Below, piece after piece: positions 15,159-23,337 of a DNA stretch of 23,417 nucleotides; within the stretch, counting starts at the first letter, position 1; every line of letters begins with the position of its first letter. The notes beneath the pieces were generated by a model, which saw only the letters and a program-made list of their open reading frames with translations, was not told where the DNA came from and ran no database searches. The stretch is from Eggerthellaceae bacterium (GTDB lineage Bacteria > Actinomycetota > Coriobacteriia > Coriobacteriales > Eggerthellaceae), in the NCBI GenBank assembly GCA_017559045.1, contig JAFYTB010000086.1, forward strand, positions 1 to 23,417, in the 5' to 3' direction. A program made the translations under genes and the position numbers.

Positions 15159-15223
15159 ATGGATGGATGAATGCGCCTTTTTAAGGGCGCGTTCTTCATG
15201 TCTAGAGAAAGGAGAGTTTGCCT

Positions 15224-17176
15224 GTGGCAAAGGAAAACTCCGCCCATTACACAGAGAGCGATATTCGCGTTCTCGAGGGACTTGAGGCTGTTCGCCTTCG
15301 TCCCGGTATGTATATTGGCTCGACTGGCCCGCGTGGTCTGCACCACCTGGTGTATGAGGTTGTCGACAATGCGGTCGACGAGGCGCTGGCTGGTTTCTGC
15401 GACAAGATCGAAGTCACCATTCACGAAGATAATTCCATCACCGTTGAGGACAACGGCCGTGGCATTCCGGTAGGTAAGCATCCTACCGAGAAGATCCCTA
15501 CTGTCGAGGTTGTTCTGACGAAGCTGCATGCTGGCGGTAAGTTCGATGGCGAGGGTTATAAGGTATCTGGCGGCCTTCATGGCGTTGGCGTTTCCTGCGT
15601 GAACGCTCTTTCTACGCGCCTTGAGGTTCAGGTTAAGCGCGATGGCGGTATCTACGAGATCGCCTTCGAGCGTGGCATTACGGTGGATAAGCTGCATAAG
15701 GTTGGCTCCACTCGTGAGACCAACACTGGCACCATTGTTACCTTCTGGCCTGACCCCGAGATCTTCACCGACACCACGGTTTATGACTACGACACTCTTG
15801 CTGCTCGTTTCCGTGAGATGGCCTATCTGAACAAGGGTCTTAAGATCACCGTGCACGATGAGCGCGTGGTTGATGACGCCGGCGTCGCTCATTCCGAGAC
15901 CTTCCAGGCCAATGGCGGCATTGTCGACTTCGTTAAGTACCTCAATGAGGGCAAGGAAACGCTCAACAAGCCTATCTACTTTGAGGCAGAGAACGAGGAC
16001 GGTACGGTTGAGGTCGCTCTTCAGTGGTCTTCTTCGTATTCCAGCAATTCTGTTCTTGCTTTTGCAAACAACATCAACACCCATGAGGGTGGTACTCATA
16101 TGGATGGCTTCAAGCAGGCCATCACCCGTACGCTCAATGATTACGCTCGTAGCAAGGGTCTGCTCAAGGAGAAAGAAGCCAACCTCTCCGGTGAGGACGC
16201 ACGCGAGGGTCTGGCTGCCGTTATTTCGGTTAAGCTGCATGATCCCCAGTTCGAGGGTCAGACCAAGACGAAGCTTGGCAACACCGAGATTCGCCCCCTC
16301 GTTCAGAATGCTGTGACCCGCGGTCTGGCTGAGTATCTCGAGGAGAACCCCACGCCCGCAAAGCGTATCGTTGGCAAGGCAACTCAGGCACTCAAGGCTC
16401 GTGAAGCAGCTCGTAAGGCTCGCGAGATGACGCGTCGTAAGAACGTCATGGATTCCTTCGCGCTTCCGGGCAAGCTCGCTGACTGCTCGTCGAAGGACGC
16501 TTCCATGTCCGAAATCTTCATCGTCGAGGGTGACTCCGCAGGTGGATCGGCGAAGCAGGCCCGTGACCGTAAGTTCCAGGCTATTTTGCCCCTGCGCGGC
16601 AAGATCCTTAACGTTGAGCGCGCGGGTCTTCATCGCTCGCTCTCTTCCGACACTATTTCGTCTTTGATTACGGCGATCGGCACGAACATCGGCGAAGATT
16701 TCGACGCCGAGAAGGCACGTTATCATCGCATCATCATCATGACCGATGCTGACGTCGACGGCGCACATATCCGCTGCCTGCTGCTCACCTTCTTCTATCG
16801 TTATATGCCCGAGCTTATTAACCTGGGTTATATCTACATTGCGCAGCCGCCGCTGTACGGTCTTAAGAAGAAGAACTCTCGATCCCCGAAGATCGAGCGC
16901 TACATCTACAACGATGAGGCGCTTAAGGCTTATCTGGCTGAGTCCGACGATGCCGATAAGTACGACATCCAGCGCTATAAGGGTCTTGGCGAGATGGATC
17001 CCGAGCAGCTTTGGGAGACCACCATGGAACCCACCAACCGCACCCTTCTCCGCGTCAATATCGAGGATGCGGCGCAGGCCGAGCGCGTGGTGAGCGAACT
17101 GATGGGCGACCAGGTTGAGCCGCGTAAAGAATTCATCCAGAAGCACGCAAAAGACGTGCGTTTCCTCGATATTTAA
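15224..17176 (+). CDS. gyrB: DNA gyrase subunit B
   Basis: ATPase subunit of gyrase, which introduces negative supercoils as GyrA2B2. From GTG 15224 it has 650 residues, the standard Gram-positive length. The GHKL ATPase part includes VVDNAVDEALAG, EDNGRGIPVG and GGLHGVGVSCVNALS. The Toprim domain has EGDSAGGSAKQARDR starting at E435, PLRGKILNVE, and DADVDGAHI at 508-516. It ends with FIQKHAKDVRFLDI. GGAG lies nine bases before GTG 15224; TTG 15218 is too near it. gyrA follows after 9 bp, so the pair is co-transcribed. Confidence 0.97.
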   Translation: MAKENSAHYTESDIRVLEGLEAVRLRPGMYIGSTGPRGLHHLVYEVVDNAVDEALAGFCDKIEVTIHEDNSITVEDNGRGIPVGKHPTEKIPTVEVVLTKLHAGGKFDGEGYKVSGGLHGVGVSCVNALSTRLEVQVKRDGGIYEIAFERGITVDKLHKVGSTRETNTGTIVTFWPDPEIFTDTTVYDYDTLAARFREMAYLNKGLKITVHDERVVDDAGVAHSETFQANGGIVDFVKYLNEGKETLNKPIYFEAENEDGTVEVALQWSSSYSSNSVLAFANNINTHEGGTHMDGFKQAITRTLNDYARSKGLLKEKEANLSGEDAREGLAAVISVKLHDPQFEGQTKTKLGNTEIRPLVQNAVTRGLAEYLEENPTPAKRIVGKATQALKAREAARKAREMTRRKNVMDSFALPGKLADCSSKDASMSEIFIVEGDSAGGSAKQARDRKFQAILPLRGKILNVERAGLHRSLSSDTISSLITAIGTNIGEDFDAEKARYHRIIIMTDADVDGAHIRCLLLTFFYRYMPELINLGYIYIAQPPLYGLKKKNSRSPKIERYIYNDEALKAYLAESDDADKYDIQRYKGLGEMDPEQLWETTMEPTNRTLLRVNIEDAAQAERVVSELMGDQVEPRKEFIQKHAKDVRFLDI

Positions 17177-17185
17177 GGAGGGGCC

Positions 17186-19735
17186 ATGTCTACTGATCAG
17201 TTCATTGTTGACGAATCAACTATTAAAACCGCCGAGCTTGGCAAGGAGATGCAGCAGTCGTTCCTCGAGTACTCGATGAGCGTTATCGTCGCGCGTGCAC
17301 TTCCTGATGTACGCGACGGTCTGAAGCCGGTTCATCGCCGCATTCTGTATGCCATGAACGAGTCTGGCTACACTCCCACCAAGCCTCATATGAAGTCGGC
17401 ACGTACGGTCGGCGACGTTATTGGTAAGTACCATCCGCACGGTGATGCTGCGGTGTACGACACCATGGTTCGTTTGGCCCAGCCGTTTAGCATGCGCGTT
17501 CCGCTGATCGATGGTCATGGAAACTTCGGTTCCATCGACGGCGACTCGGCTGCTGCAATGCGTTACACCGAGGCTCGTCTGGACAAGCCCGCTATGGAGC
17601 TTCTTCGTGACCTCGATAAGGAGACCGTTGATTTCCAGCCCAACTACGATGAGAGCCTGCAGGAGCCCAAGGTTCTTCCTGCTCGTTTCCCGAACCTGCT
17701 GGTTAACGGTTCTGCTGGTATTGCCGTTGGTATGGCTACCAACATCCCGCCGCACAACCTTGGCGAAACTATCGACGCAACCTGCCTGATGCTCGACAAT
17801 CCCGAGGTCACCACTGAGGAACTCATGAAGGCCCTGCCTGGTCCTGACTTCCCGACCGGTGGTCTCATCATGGGCAAAAAGGGCATCCTCGATGCCTATG
17901 AGACCGGCCACGGCAACCTGACGGTGCGTGCAAAGTGCACCATCGAGGAGAAGAAGAACGGCCGTTGCTCCATCGTGGTCAAGGAGATTCCGTACCAGGT
18001 AAACCGTAAGCGTCTGCTTGAGAAGCTTGGCGAACTGGTTCGCGACAAGAAGCTGCCCGAGATCAGCAACATCCACGACGCTGCTGACCGTACCGGCATT
18101 GATATCGTCATCGATCTCAAGGCAAATGCTATTCCGCAGGTTGTCCTGAACAAGCTGTTCAAGCACACGCAGCTTCAGGTTGGCTTTGGCGTGAATATGC
18201 TGGCGCTCGTCGGTGGTGTTCCGCGTGTTCTGTCGCTCAAGGAAATCCTTTTCCACTACATTGAGCACCAGAAGGAAGTCATCGTTCGTCGTACGCGTTA
18301 CGAGCTGGCGAAGGCTGAGGAGCGCGCTCATATCCTCGAAGGCTACATTATTGCCCTCGACAATATCGATGAGGTTATCCACATCATCCGCTCTTCCGAG
18401 ACTGACAAGGAAGCAGCCAAGCGCCTTTCCGAGCGCTTTGGTCTTTCGAAGAAGCAGACCGACGCTATCCTCGAGATGCGCCTGCGTCGTCTGACCGGTC
18501 TCGAGCGTACCAAGATCGAAGAAGAGCTCGCCGAGCTGCGTGAGCGCATTGCTTACTACAAGCGCGTGCTGCAGGACGAGAGCCTTGTGCGTGAGATCAT
18601 CAAGACCGAGCTTCTTGAGATCAAGAAGAAGTACGGCAACGTTCGTAGGACTCGCATTACCGGCGAGGCAAAGGACCTCGAGGTTGAGGATCTCATTGCC
18701 GATGAGAACATGGTTGTGACCATGACCAAGGCCGGCTACATCAAGCGTCTCCCCGTGACCACGTATCGTCAGCAGAAGCGTGGCGGTAAGGGTATGCAGG
18801 GTGTGAACCTGAAGGATAGCGACTTTGTCGAGCATCTCTTTGTTGCAAGCACCCACTCTTACATGCTGTTCTTCTCCACGGCGGGCAAGGTCTACCGCAT
18901 GAAGGTGCATGAGATTCCCGAGGCATCGCGTCACGCTCGTGGCACGGCAATCGTGAACCTGCTTCCGCTGGCAAAGGGCGAGACTGTTTCCGCGGTTATT
19001 GCAACCAAGGAGTTCCCGGAGGACGAGTTCCTCATGTTTGCCACCAAGCAGGGCATGGTTAAGAAGACCTCCATGGATCTGTATGACCGTACCCGCCGCG
19101 ACGGCCTGATCGCCATCAACCTGAAGGACGGCGACGATCTGATCGCTGTTCGCCGTGTTGCTAAGGGCGAGAAGGTCATGATGGTTTCGAGTGCTGGCAA
19201 GGCTATCCTGTGGGATGAGGACGAAGTCCGTCCCATGGGTCGTGACACCATGGGTGTCCGTGGCATGAACGTGCCGGCCGATGCTCACGTGCTTGGCATG
19301 GAGATCGCTCATCCCGATACCGACCTGTTCGTGATTACCGAGAAGGGCTTCGGCAAGCGCACCCCGGTGAGCGAGTATCCCGAGCACCATCGTGGTGGTC
19401 AGGGTGTCTACACCATCACCATGACCCACAAGAAGGGTCTGCTCTCGGTTATGAAGATCGTCAGCGCTGATGACGAGATCATGATCATTTCCGAGGAGGG
19501 CGTTGTCGTTCGCACCCCTGTAGGCGGCATCTCCGAGCTGGGTCGTTCTACCCAGGGCGTTATGGTCATGCGCGTGGCCGACAATGATCGAGTGACGGCT
19601 GTGGCTGTTTCGAGCACGGGTAAGCGCCGTAAGGCAAAGCCTGGTGTGGATGTCGACGACGACCAGCTGGCTCTGCTTGAGCTTGAGTCTGAGACTGGAA
19701 GCCTTGGCGAGGACGATCTCGACGATCTGGAGTAG
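17186..19735 (+). CDS. gyrA: DNA gyrase subunit A
   Basis: DNA cleavage-rejoining subunit of gyrase, 849 residues. The catalytic tyrosine is Y127 (AAMRYTEARL). The quinolone region reads HPHGDAAVYDT (83-93): alanine 88 stands where E. coli has Ser83, and D92 matches Asp87. The C-terminal beta-pinwheel begins with the GyrA box QKRGGKGM, needed for DNA wrapping. The protein ends in an acidic tail (GEDDLDDLE). ATG at 17186 follows a strong AAGGAGG, 9 bp after gyrB. A terminator lies about 65 bp after the stop. Confidence 0.97.
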   Translation: MSTDQFIVDESTIKTAELGKEMQQSFLEYSMSVIVARALPDVRDGLKPVHRRILYAMNESGYTPTKPHMKSARTVGDVIGKYHPHGDAAVYDTMVRLAQPFSMRVPLIDGHGNFGSIDGDSAAAMRYTEARLDKPAMELLRDLDKETVDFQPNYDESLQEPKVLPARFPNLLVNGSAGIAVGMATNIPPHNLGETIDATCLMLDNPEVTTEELMKALPGPDFPTGGLIMGKKGILDAYETGHGNLTVRAKCTIEEKKNGRCSIVVKEIPYQVNRKRLLEKLGELVRDKKLPEISNIHDAADRTGIDIVIDLKANAIPQVVLNKLFKHTQLQVGFGVNMLALVGGVPRVLSLKEILFHYIEHQKEVIVRRTRYELAKAEERAHILEGYIIALDNIDEVIHIIRSSETDKEAAKRLSERFGLSKKQTDAILEMRLRRLTGLERTKIEEELAELRERIAYYKRVLQDESLVREIIKTELLEIKKKYGNVRRTRITGEAKDLEVEDLIADENMVVTMTKAGYIKRLPVTTYRQQKRGGKGMQGVNLKDSDFVEHLFVASTHSYMLFFSTAGKVYRMKVHEIPEASRHARGTAIVNLLPLAKGETVSAVIATKEFPEDEFLMFATKQGMVKKTSMDLYDRTRRDGLIAINLKDGDDLIAVRRVAKGEKVMMVSSAGKAILWDEDEVRPMGRDTMGVRGMNVPADAHVLGMEIAHPDTDLFVITEKGFGKRTPVSEYPEHHRGGQGVYTITMTHKKGLLSVMKIVSADDEIMIISEEGVVVRTPVGGISELGRSTQGVMVMRVADNDRVTAVAVSSTGKRRKAKPGVDVDDDQLALLELESETGSLGEDDLDDLE

Positions 19736-19801
19736 TCGTTAGGCCCTGAGCTTGCGATTAGCTTGCGCAGCAAAGGATGTGCAAGCGTAGTGAAATGCAA
19801 G

Positions 19802-19864
19802 AAGGCCGCTTGCGGAAAGCCGGAATTTAATCCGGTGGATCCGCAGGCGGCCTTTGTTGTTTTC
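19802..19864. terminator. Terminator after gyrA, possibly bidirectional
   Basis: A long stem with near-perfect 15-bp outer arms (aaggccgcttgcgga / tccgcaggcggcctt, one wobble) and an inner ccgga/tccgg extension is followed by tttgttgtttt on the plus strand. On the minus strand ttcttgcattt follows, so it may also stop transcripts of the DUF151 gene. Confidence 0.88.
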
Positions 19865-19929
19865 AGGCAGTGTGCCGAAACCGGTTTTCTAGGTTTTGGG
19901 TTTGCGAAGCAGTTGGATCGACTTGGTGC

Positions 19930-20427
19930 TTAGGCGAAATCTTCCGGAGAGATATCGTCGAGGAAGGAGCGGAACTCTTCGAGGGTCGCCGCACCAGCTG
20001 CTTCGCGCTTGAAGATATAGGGATACGAGGAATTAGCGAGCGTTTCCTCTTCTACGAACAGTGGAGCGCCCTGGCGAATTGCGAGCGTTATAGCGTCGGT
20101 GGGTCGAGCGTCGAGCTCGATAAGACGATCCCCCTGTTTCAATACAAGCTTTGAGTAAAAGACTTGCGCTTCAGCTTTGTCGATGAGCACATGGTCGATG
20201 CGTGCATCAAGGTTAGTGAGCGCGTCGAGAAAGAGGTCGTGTGTGAGGGGGCGCTTTGCCCGTTGGTTTTCGATAGCAAGACCAAGAGATGCGGCTTCGC
20301 TCGGACCCACCCAGATGGGCATGATTCGCGTTGCGCCGCCCAGGTCTTCCTCGATGGGTTCGAGGACGAGAACTGCGGGCTGCATGGGATTCGAGACAGC
20401 AAGCGTGAGGACTCGAAGCGGAACCAT
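19930..20427 (-). CDS. Bifunctional nuclease family (DUF151) protein
   Basis: A 165-residue protein of the DUF151/BFN family. Recognisable parts are LEPIEEDLGGATRIMPIWVG, EAASLGLAIENQRAKRPLTH and ARPTDAITLAIRQGAPLFVEEE, all strong family hallmarks. Plant and bacterial relatives have been reported with RNase/DNase activity; a Thermotoga structure is known. The physiological role here is unknown. In many actinobacteria this family is encoded near unrelated regulators. ATG at 20427 has GGAGG five bases upstream. It faces gyrA convergently and diverges from tRNA-Ile. The C-terminal extension after the domain is short and acidic. Confidence 0.9.
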   Translation of the reverse strand: MVPLRVLTLAVSNPMQPAVLVLEPIEEDLGGATRIMPIWVGPSEAASLGLAIENQRAKRPLTHDLFLDALTNLDARIDHVLIDKAEAQVFYSKLVLKQGDRLIELDARPTDAITLAIRQGAPLFVEEETLANSSYPYIFKREAAGAATLEEFRSFLDDISPEDFA

Positions 20428-20633
20428 GGTACCTCCGGGTAAGTGACGGGGTGGGCAAGGCCGCGCCGCGGCGGCTTTGGGTGTCGGATCGTTCTATGGG
20501 GGATATCGTATCAGTTATCTCTGATGCTGGATGAGCGGCGGCCAACTTGTATTTGATTGCAGGCTATAGGCTTCGATTCGGAACCGGTGATGGGCTTCGA
20601 TGAGACTTCGTCAAAGGTGCAAAAAGGGCTCTG

Positions 20634-20706
20634 AAAAAATTTTTCAAAAATTAGAAAATTTTTCGAAAAAAGCGCTTGCATAAAGCTTGGATGTGGGTGT
20701 AAGATA
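20634..20706 (+). promoter_or_regulatory. tRNA-Ile promoter with phased A-tract (UP-like) element
   Basis: Four A/T tracts (20634-20644, 20646-20652, 20655-20663, 20666-20671) have centres about 10 bp apart, upstream of TTGCAT (20676-20681) and TAAGAT (20701-20706) with a 19-bp spacer. Phased A-tracts curve DNA and resemble the UP element of stable-RNA promoters. Confidence 0.6.
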
Positions 20707-20725
20707 TTCAAGCACTTTTTGAGAG

Positions 20726-20801
<76 letters not shown>

Positions 20802-20812
20802 TTCTTTTAGTG

Positions 20813-20856
20813 ATAAACGCTCCACCGTGAGCCGAGTTAGCCGGTGGAGCGTTTAT
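20813..20856. repeat. 15-bp perfect hairpin between the two tRNAs
   Basis: Arms ataaacgctccaccg (20813-20827) and cggtggagcgtttat (20842-20856) with a 14-nt loop. It may end or process the tRNA-Ile transcript. The T-run after it is weak (gtttatt), so a processing stem is as likely as a terminator. Confidence 0.6.
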
Positions 20857-20877
20857 TAAAAAAGTGCTGCTTTTCGT

Positions 20878-20953
20878 GGGGCATTAGCTCAGCTGGGAGA
20901 GCGCGGGCTTTGCAAGCCTGAGGTCAAGGGTTCGATCCCCTTATGCTCCACCA
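20878..20953 (+). tRNA. tRNA-Ala (anticodon TGC)
   Basis: 76-nt cloverleaf: acceptor ggggcat/atgctcc, D-arm gctc/gagc, anticodon loop tttgcaa with anticodon TGC, T-stem aaggg/ccctt perfect with loop ttcgatc, and an encoded CCA end. No separate promoter is obvious. Confidence 0.97.
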
Positions 20954-20963
20954 CGATTTTTCC

Positions 20964-20987
20964 AAGGTCGCCTTCGCGGCCTTTTTT
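20964..20987 (+). terminator. Terminator after tRNA-Ala
   Basis: Stem aaggtcgc (20964-20971) / gcggcctt (20976-20983) with a cttc loop runs into cttttttctttttc. It starts 11 bp after the tRNA. Confidence 0.9.
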
Positions 20988-21161
20988 CTTTTTCTAGGAA
21001 CTTTTTCTTGTTTCTGCTTAGTGGGTTTCCGCCAACTAATCTTTCACCAACCCTTCGTGCGATCAACCATCAAATCCCTTCCGCCTGGAGAGAAACCGAA
21101 GGATCGTATAATTGGGTGCATAACCCGAGATGTTGACTTTCGTGAAAGAAAAGAGACTGCT

Positions 21162-21611
21162 ATGGCATGGACTGGCGGAAACTTCGGTATTGAGATGGGA
21201 TTCGAATTGGTGGCCGATACCCCAGACAGGGTTGAGGTCATCATGCCTATCTCCGAGAAGGTTCAGCAGCCTTTTGGATTTGTGCACGGCGGTGCAACCA
21301 TTGCTCTACTTGAGACGGCTGCGAGTCGCGCCGCGGAGCTTCGCGCTGATCTTGAAAAGGAGCGCCCTTTTGGCATCGAGGCTCACATCCGCCATTGGAA
21401 GAGTGGGCGCGAGGGCATGGTTCGAGGTGTCGCAGAAATCGACCACGAAGAGGGCGACAAGCAGATCTGGAACGTAACTGCCTATGACGATGCGGGCGAC
21501 ATCATGTCGAGTGGTACCTTTGTCACTAAGATCGTGAGTCTTGAGCGTCTTGCCGAGAAAGAGCGAAAGCGTGCAGCGGCAAAGCGTGATGCAGGAGAGA
21601 ACGCCGAATAA
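21162..21611 (+). CDS. PaaI-type hotdog-fold thioesterase
   Basis: A 149-residue protein from ATG 21162. The hotdog signature FGFVHGGATIALLETAAS includes H42-G43-G44 and the acidic residue E51, as in PaaI/YbdB/DUF4442 thioesterases that hydrolyse acyl-CoA substrates such as aromatic acyl-CoAs. The substrate here cannot be told. The C-terminal 20 residues are a charged Lys/Arg/Glu/Ala helix. The open frame runs upstream through the tRNA-Ala gene, so longer starts are unlikely. The ribosome-binding site is weak (purine-rich gaaagaaaagaga). A perfect TATAAT at 21107-21112, with no good -35, is a likely -10. Flanked by the tRNA terminator and the convergent TraX-type gene, it probably forms its own unit. 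Confidence 0.88.
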   Translation: MAWTGGNFGIEMGFELVADTPDRVEVIMPISEKVQQPFGFVHGGATIALLETAASRAAELRADLEKERPFGIEAHIRHWKSGREGMVRGVAEIDHEEGDKQIWNVTAYDDAGDIMSSGTFVTKIVSLERLAEKERKRAAAKRDAGENAE

Positions 21612-21673
21612 GGTGCGTGTTTCGGCACGAGGTTAGACTCGCGTGTTTTGCCTGGGGCTTGAAACCTAAGCCG

Positions 21674-22516
21674 CTAGATCACGAGTGAGATCATCCAAAT
21701 AACGAGCAGGTGTGCCGGATAGAACGCATAGAAGAGGAACTTGAGTGGCTTGCCGCGAGTTCCGTCGTAGGCGTACAGCAGAAGCGATGCCAACCCAAGG
21801 CCGATCGTTCCGTATCCGATGAAGCTGAACTTCGAGACGAAGAAGCCAGACTGAAGGATGAAGTTTTCTGCGTCGGACATCGACAGGAAAAGTGCCGTAG
21901 TTTCCGGATTGAAATCGAATATGGCAATGAGCTCCGTTAGGGGAGAGATGCCGTAAGCCGCATAGATTTCCGCAAGCTGACATATCGGGCTGATTGCCGT
22001 TGCGGCAAGGGGGATCAGCATGACGATAGCGATTCCGTTGCGCTGATTTCGAAGAAGGTAGAACATCACCGCCATGGCAATGCCAACGCCGCCCCAGTCG
22101 AACGGCGCGGTTGCCACATAGGCGAAAGCTGCAACAAGCCAGAACTGCCAGCGCTTCTCGAAATTGTCGTATGCCCACAGCAAGCCGAGGCATACGAGTA
22201 GCGTCCATAAGACGTTAGGGATAGCGCCCCAAAGGAGAGAATACGGAACCTGGGAAATGATTGCGAACAGCGCAAGGCGTAAAGCGTACTTGCGAAGATT
22301 CGACGTGTGCAGGTAGCCCTCGATCAGTAGATAGCACATGATGGGGAACGTAACTCCACCAAGTGAATAGAGGAGAATTGCCGCAGCGTCGGGCATGTTC
22401 GTGCAGAAAACGTTAGCCACATGGTTGCATGTCATGCCAACGATCGCCGCAATCTTGAGCGTGAAGGCGGAGGCGCCGAACTTGAAGCCAGGGGTACCGA
22501 GACGATTTTGGCCCAT
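21674..22516 (-). CDS. TraX-family polytopic membrane protein
   Basis: A 280-residue integral membrane protein with about eight hydrophobic segments. The C-terminal KFLFYAFYPAHLLVIWMI and the N-terminal FTLKIAAIVGMTCNHVANVF are hallmarks of the TraX family, named for F-pilin N-acetylation. Chromosomal members occur widely in Firmicutes and Actinobacteria, probably as membrane acyltransferases, with no substrate established. No conjugation genes are nearby, so a plasmid-transfer role is unlikely. ATG at 22516 has GAGGAGGG upstream. It converges with the thioesterase gene and diverges from the CPBP protease gene across 140 bp that hold the near-parS site. Confidence 0.87.
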   Translation of the reverse strand: MGQNRLGTPGFKFGASAFTLKIAAIVGMTCNHVANVFCTNMPDAAAILLYSLGGVTFPIMCYLLIEGYLHTSNLRKYALRLALFAIISQVPYSLLWGAIPNVLWTLLVCLGLLWAYDNFEKRWQFWLVAAFAYVATAPFDWGGVGIAMAVMFYLLRNQRNGIAIVMLIPLAATAISPICQLAEIYAAYGISPLTELIAIFDFNPETTALFLSMSDAENFILQSGFFVSKFSFIGYGTIGLGLASLLLYAYDGTRGKPLKFLFYAFYPAHLLVIWMISLVI

Positions 22517-22562
22517 GTTCGACCCTCCTCTGACCTAGGGTGTTGTCATATTGTTCCGTGTA

Positions 22563-22576
22563 GTTTCACGTGAAAC
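22563..22576. promoter_or_regulatory. Near-parS site (14-bp core)
   Basis: gtttcacgtgaaac matches the inner 14 bases of parS, but the outer bases are a and c instead of t and a. It lies between the divergent TraX-type and CPBP genes, about 16 kb from the nearest perfect site and on the right arm. Confidence 0.7.
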
Positions 22577-22644
22577 CGTCGGCGCCCGAAAGTGGATTAT
22601 GCGGCTTCAGGCATTCCATCCCATGCGCTTTCGTTTGGGGAAAC

Positions 22645-22650
22645 TATACT
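22645..22650 (+). promoter_or_regulatory. Candidate -10 of the CPBP gene (leaderless start)
   Basis: TATACT lies seven bases before ATG 22657. A transcript would begin at or next to the ATG. No ribosome-binding site is placed correctly and no clear -35 is seen, so a leaderless mRNA is possible. Confidence 0.35.
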
Positions 22651-22656
22651 GTATCC

Positions 22657-23337
22657 ATGAACGAAAACACCGAAAAGGAAATCGAGACGCTTGAGGATGC
22701 GCGTGTGCTGCGCGTTCCCCCTATCGTGCGTCCGATATTGAGCTGGGTGCTTATTGCCGGCTTGGTCGCAGGTTTTGTGTCGTTGGCGGGACGGCTCATG
22801 TGTGGTTCGGCTCTTGCGGAACTTGCAACGGGCGACACCTTGTTTCTTCTTCTGAGGCTGCTTGTTTCCTGTGGTGTGACAGCGGCATTCGAAGAGATGG
22901 CATTTAGGGGCGCGCTGCTCGGTGTGCTTCTGTATCGCTTGGAGCGTTTCTCCCGCGCGCCCTTTGTTGCAAGCCTTATCGCTGCCATTATCTTTGCGCT
23001 GTTCCATGTTTATCCCGAATTGGGTTTGTTGGTTGACGAGCCGGGTCTTGCTTTGCCCGCTGCATTGAAATTCGCTCAAGCAACGCTGTTCGGTTTCTGC
23101 ATGGCCGCAATCGTTATCGAAACGAAATCGCTCGTGGCGGTGGTGGGCGCCCACTGGCTGTTCGACATCTTTTATTTTTGGCCAACGTATCTCTACGACG
23201 GCTACTTCCCCGCGGGTTATGTGGTGGGGGATTGGGTGAACCTCCTTGTGCTTGGTGTGAGTGTTCTGCTTTTTCTACCCGCGACAATTGCAGCATGGCG
23301 CTTGCCTTCGCAGGGCATGGTAGGATTTTCGCGCTAG
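22657..23337 (+). CDS. CPBP-family intramembrane metalloprotease (Rce1/Abi type)
   Basis: A 226-residue polytopic protein with hydrophobic segments near 28-48, 60-78, 102-118, 140-172 and 190-212. The conserved motifs are intact: EEMAFR (E79, E80, R84), FALFHVYP (H117) and AHWLFD (H166). These match the glutamate and histidine residues of the Rce1-like CPBP fold. Relatives process prenylated proteins, bacteriocins or their immunity functions; the substrate here is unknown. ATG 22657 is chosen because the conserved part follows soon after. The frame stays open upstream to 22570, through the near-parS site, but that extension looks non-coding. No bacteriocin gene is visible nearby. Confidence 0.88.
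   Translation: MNENTEKEIETLEDARVLRVPPIVRPILSWVLIAGLVAGFVSLAGRLMCGSALAELATGDTLFLLLRLLVSCGVTAAFEEMAFRGALLGVLLYRLERFSRAPFVASLIAAIIFALFHVYPELGLLVDEPGLALPAALKFAQATLFGFCMAAIVIETKSLVAVVGAHWLFDIFYFWPTYLYDGYFPAGYVVGDWVNLLVLGVSVLLFLPATIAAWRLPSQGMVGFSR

Noticed and set aside
17216..19429. 737-codon open frame on the strand opposite gyrA
   Set aside because: It mirrors gyrA codon bias, has no recognisable domain, and gyrA is certain. The same holds for the 664-codon frame opposite gyrB (15152-17146).
20511..20711. 66-codon minus-strand frame over the tRNA promoter region
   Set aside because: Chance product of AT-rich DNA; no ribosome-binding site or family signal.
20819..20952. GCTCCACC shared by the inter-tRNA hairpin and the tRNA-Ala 3' end
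   Set aside because: An 8-base match is likely chance; no mechanism is supported.
20943..21161. Upstream extension of the thioesterase gene
   Set aside because: It would begin inside tRNA-Ala and cross its terminator.
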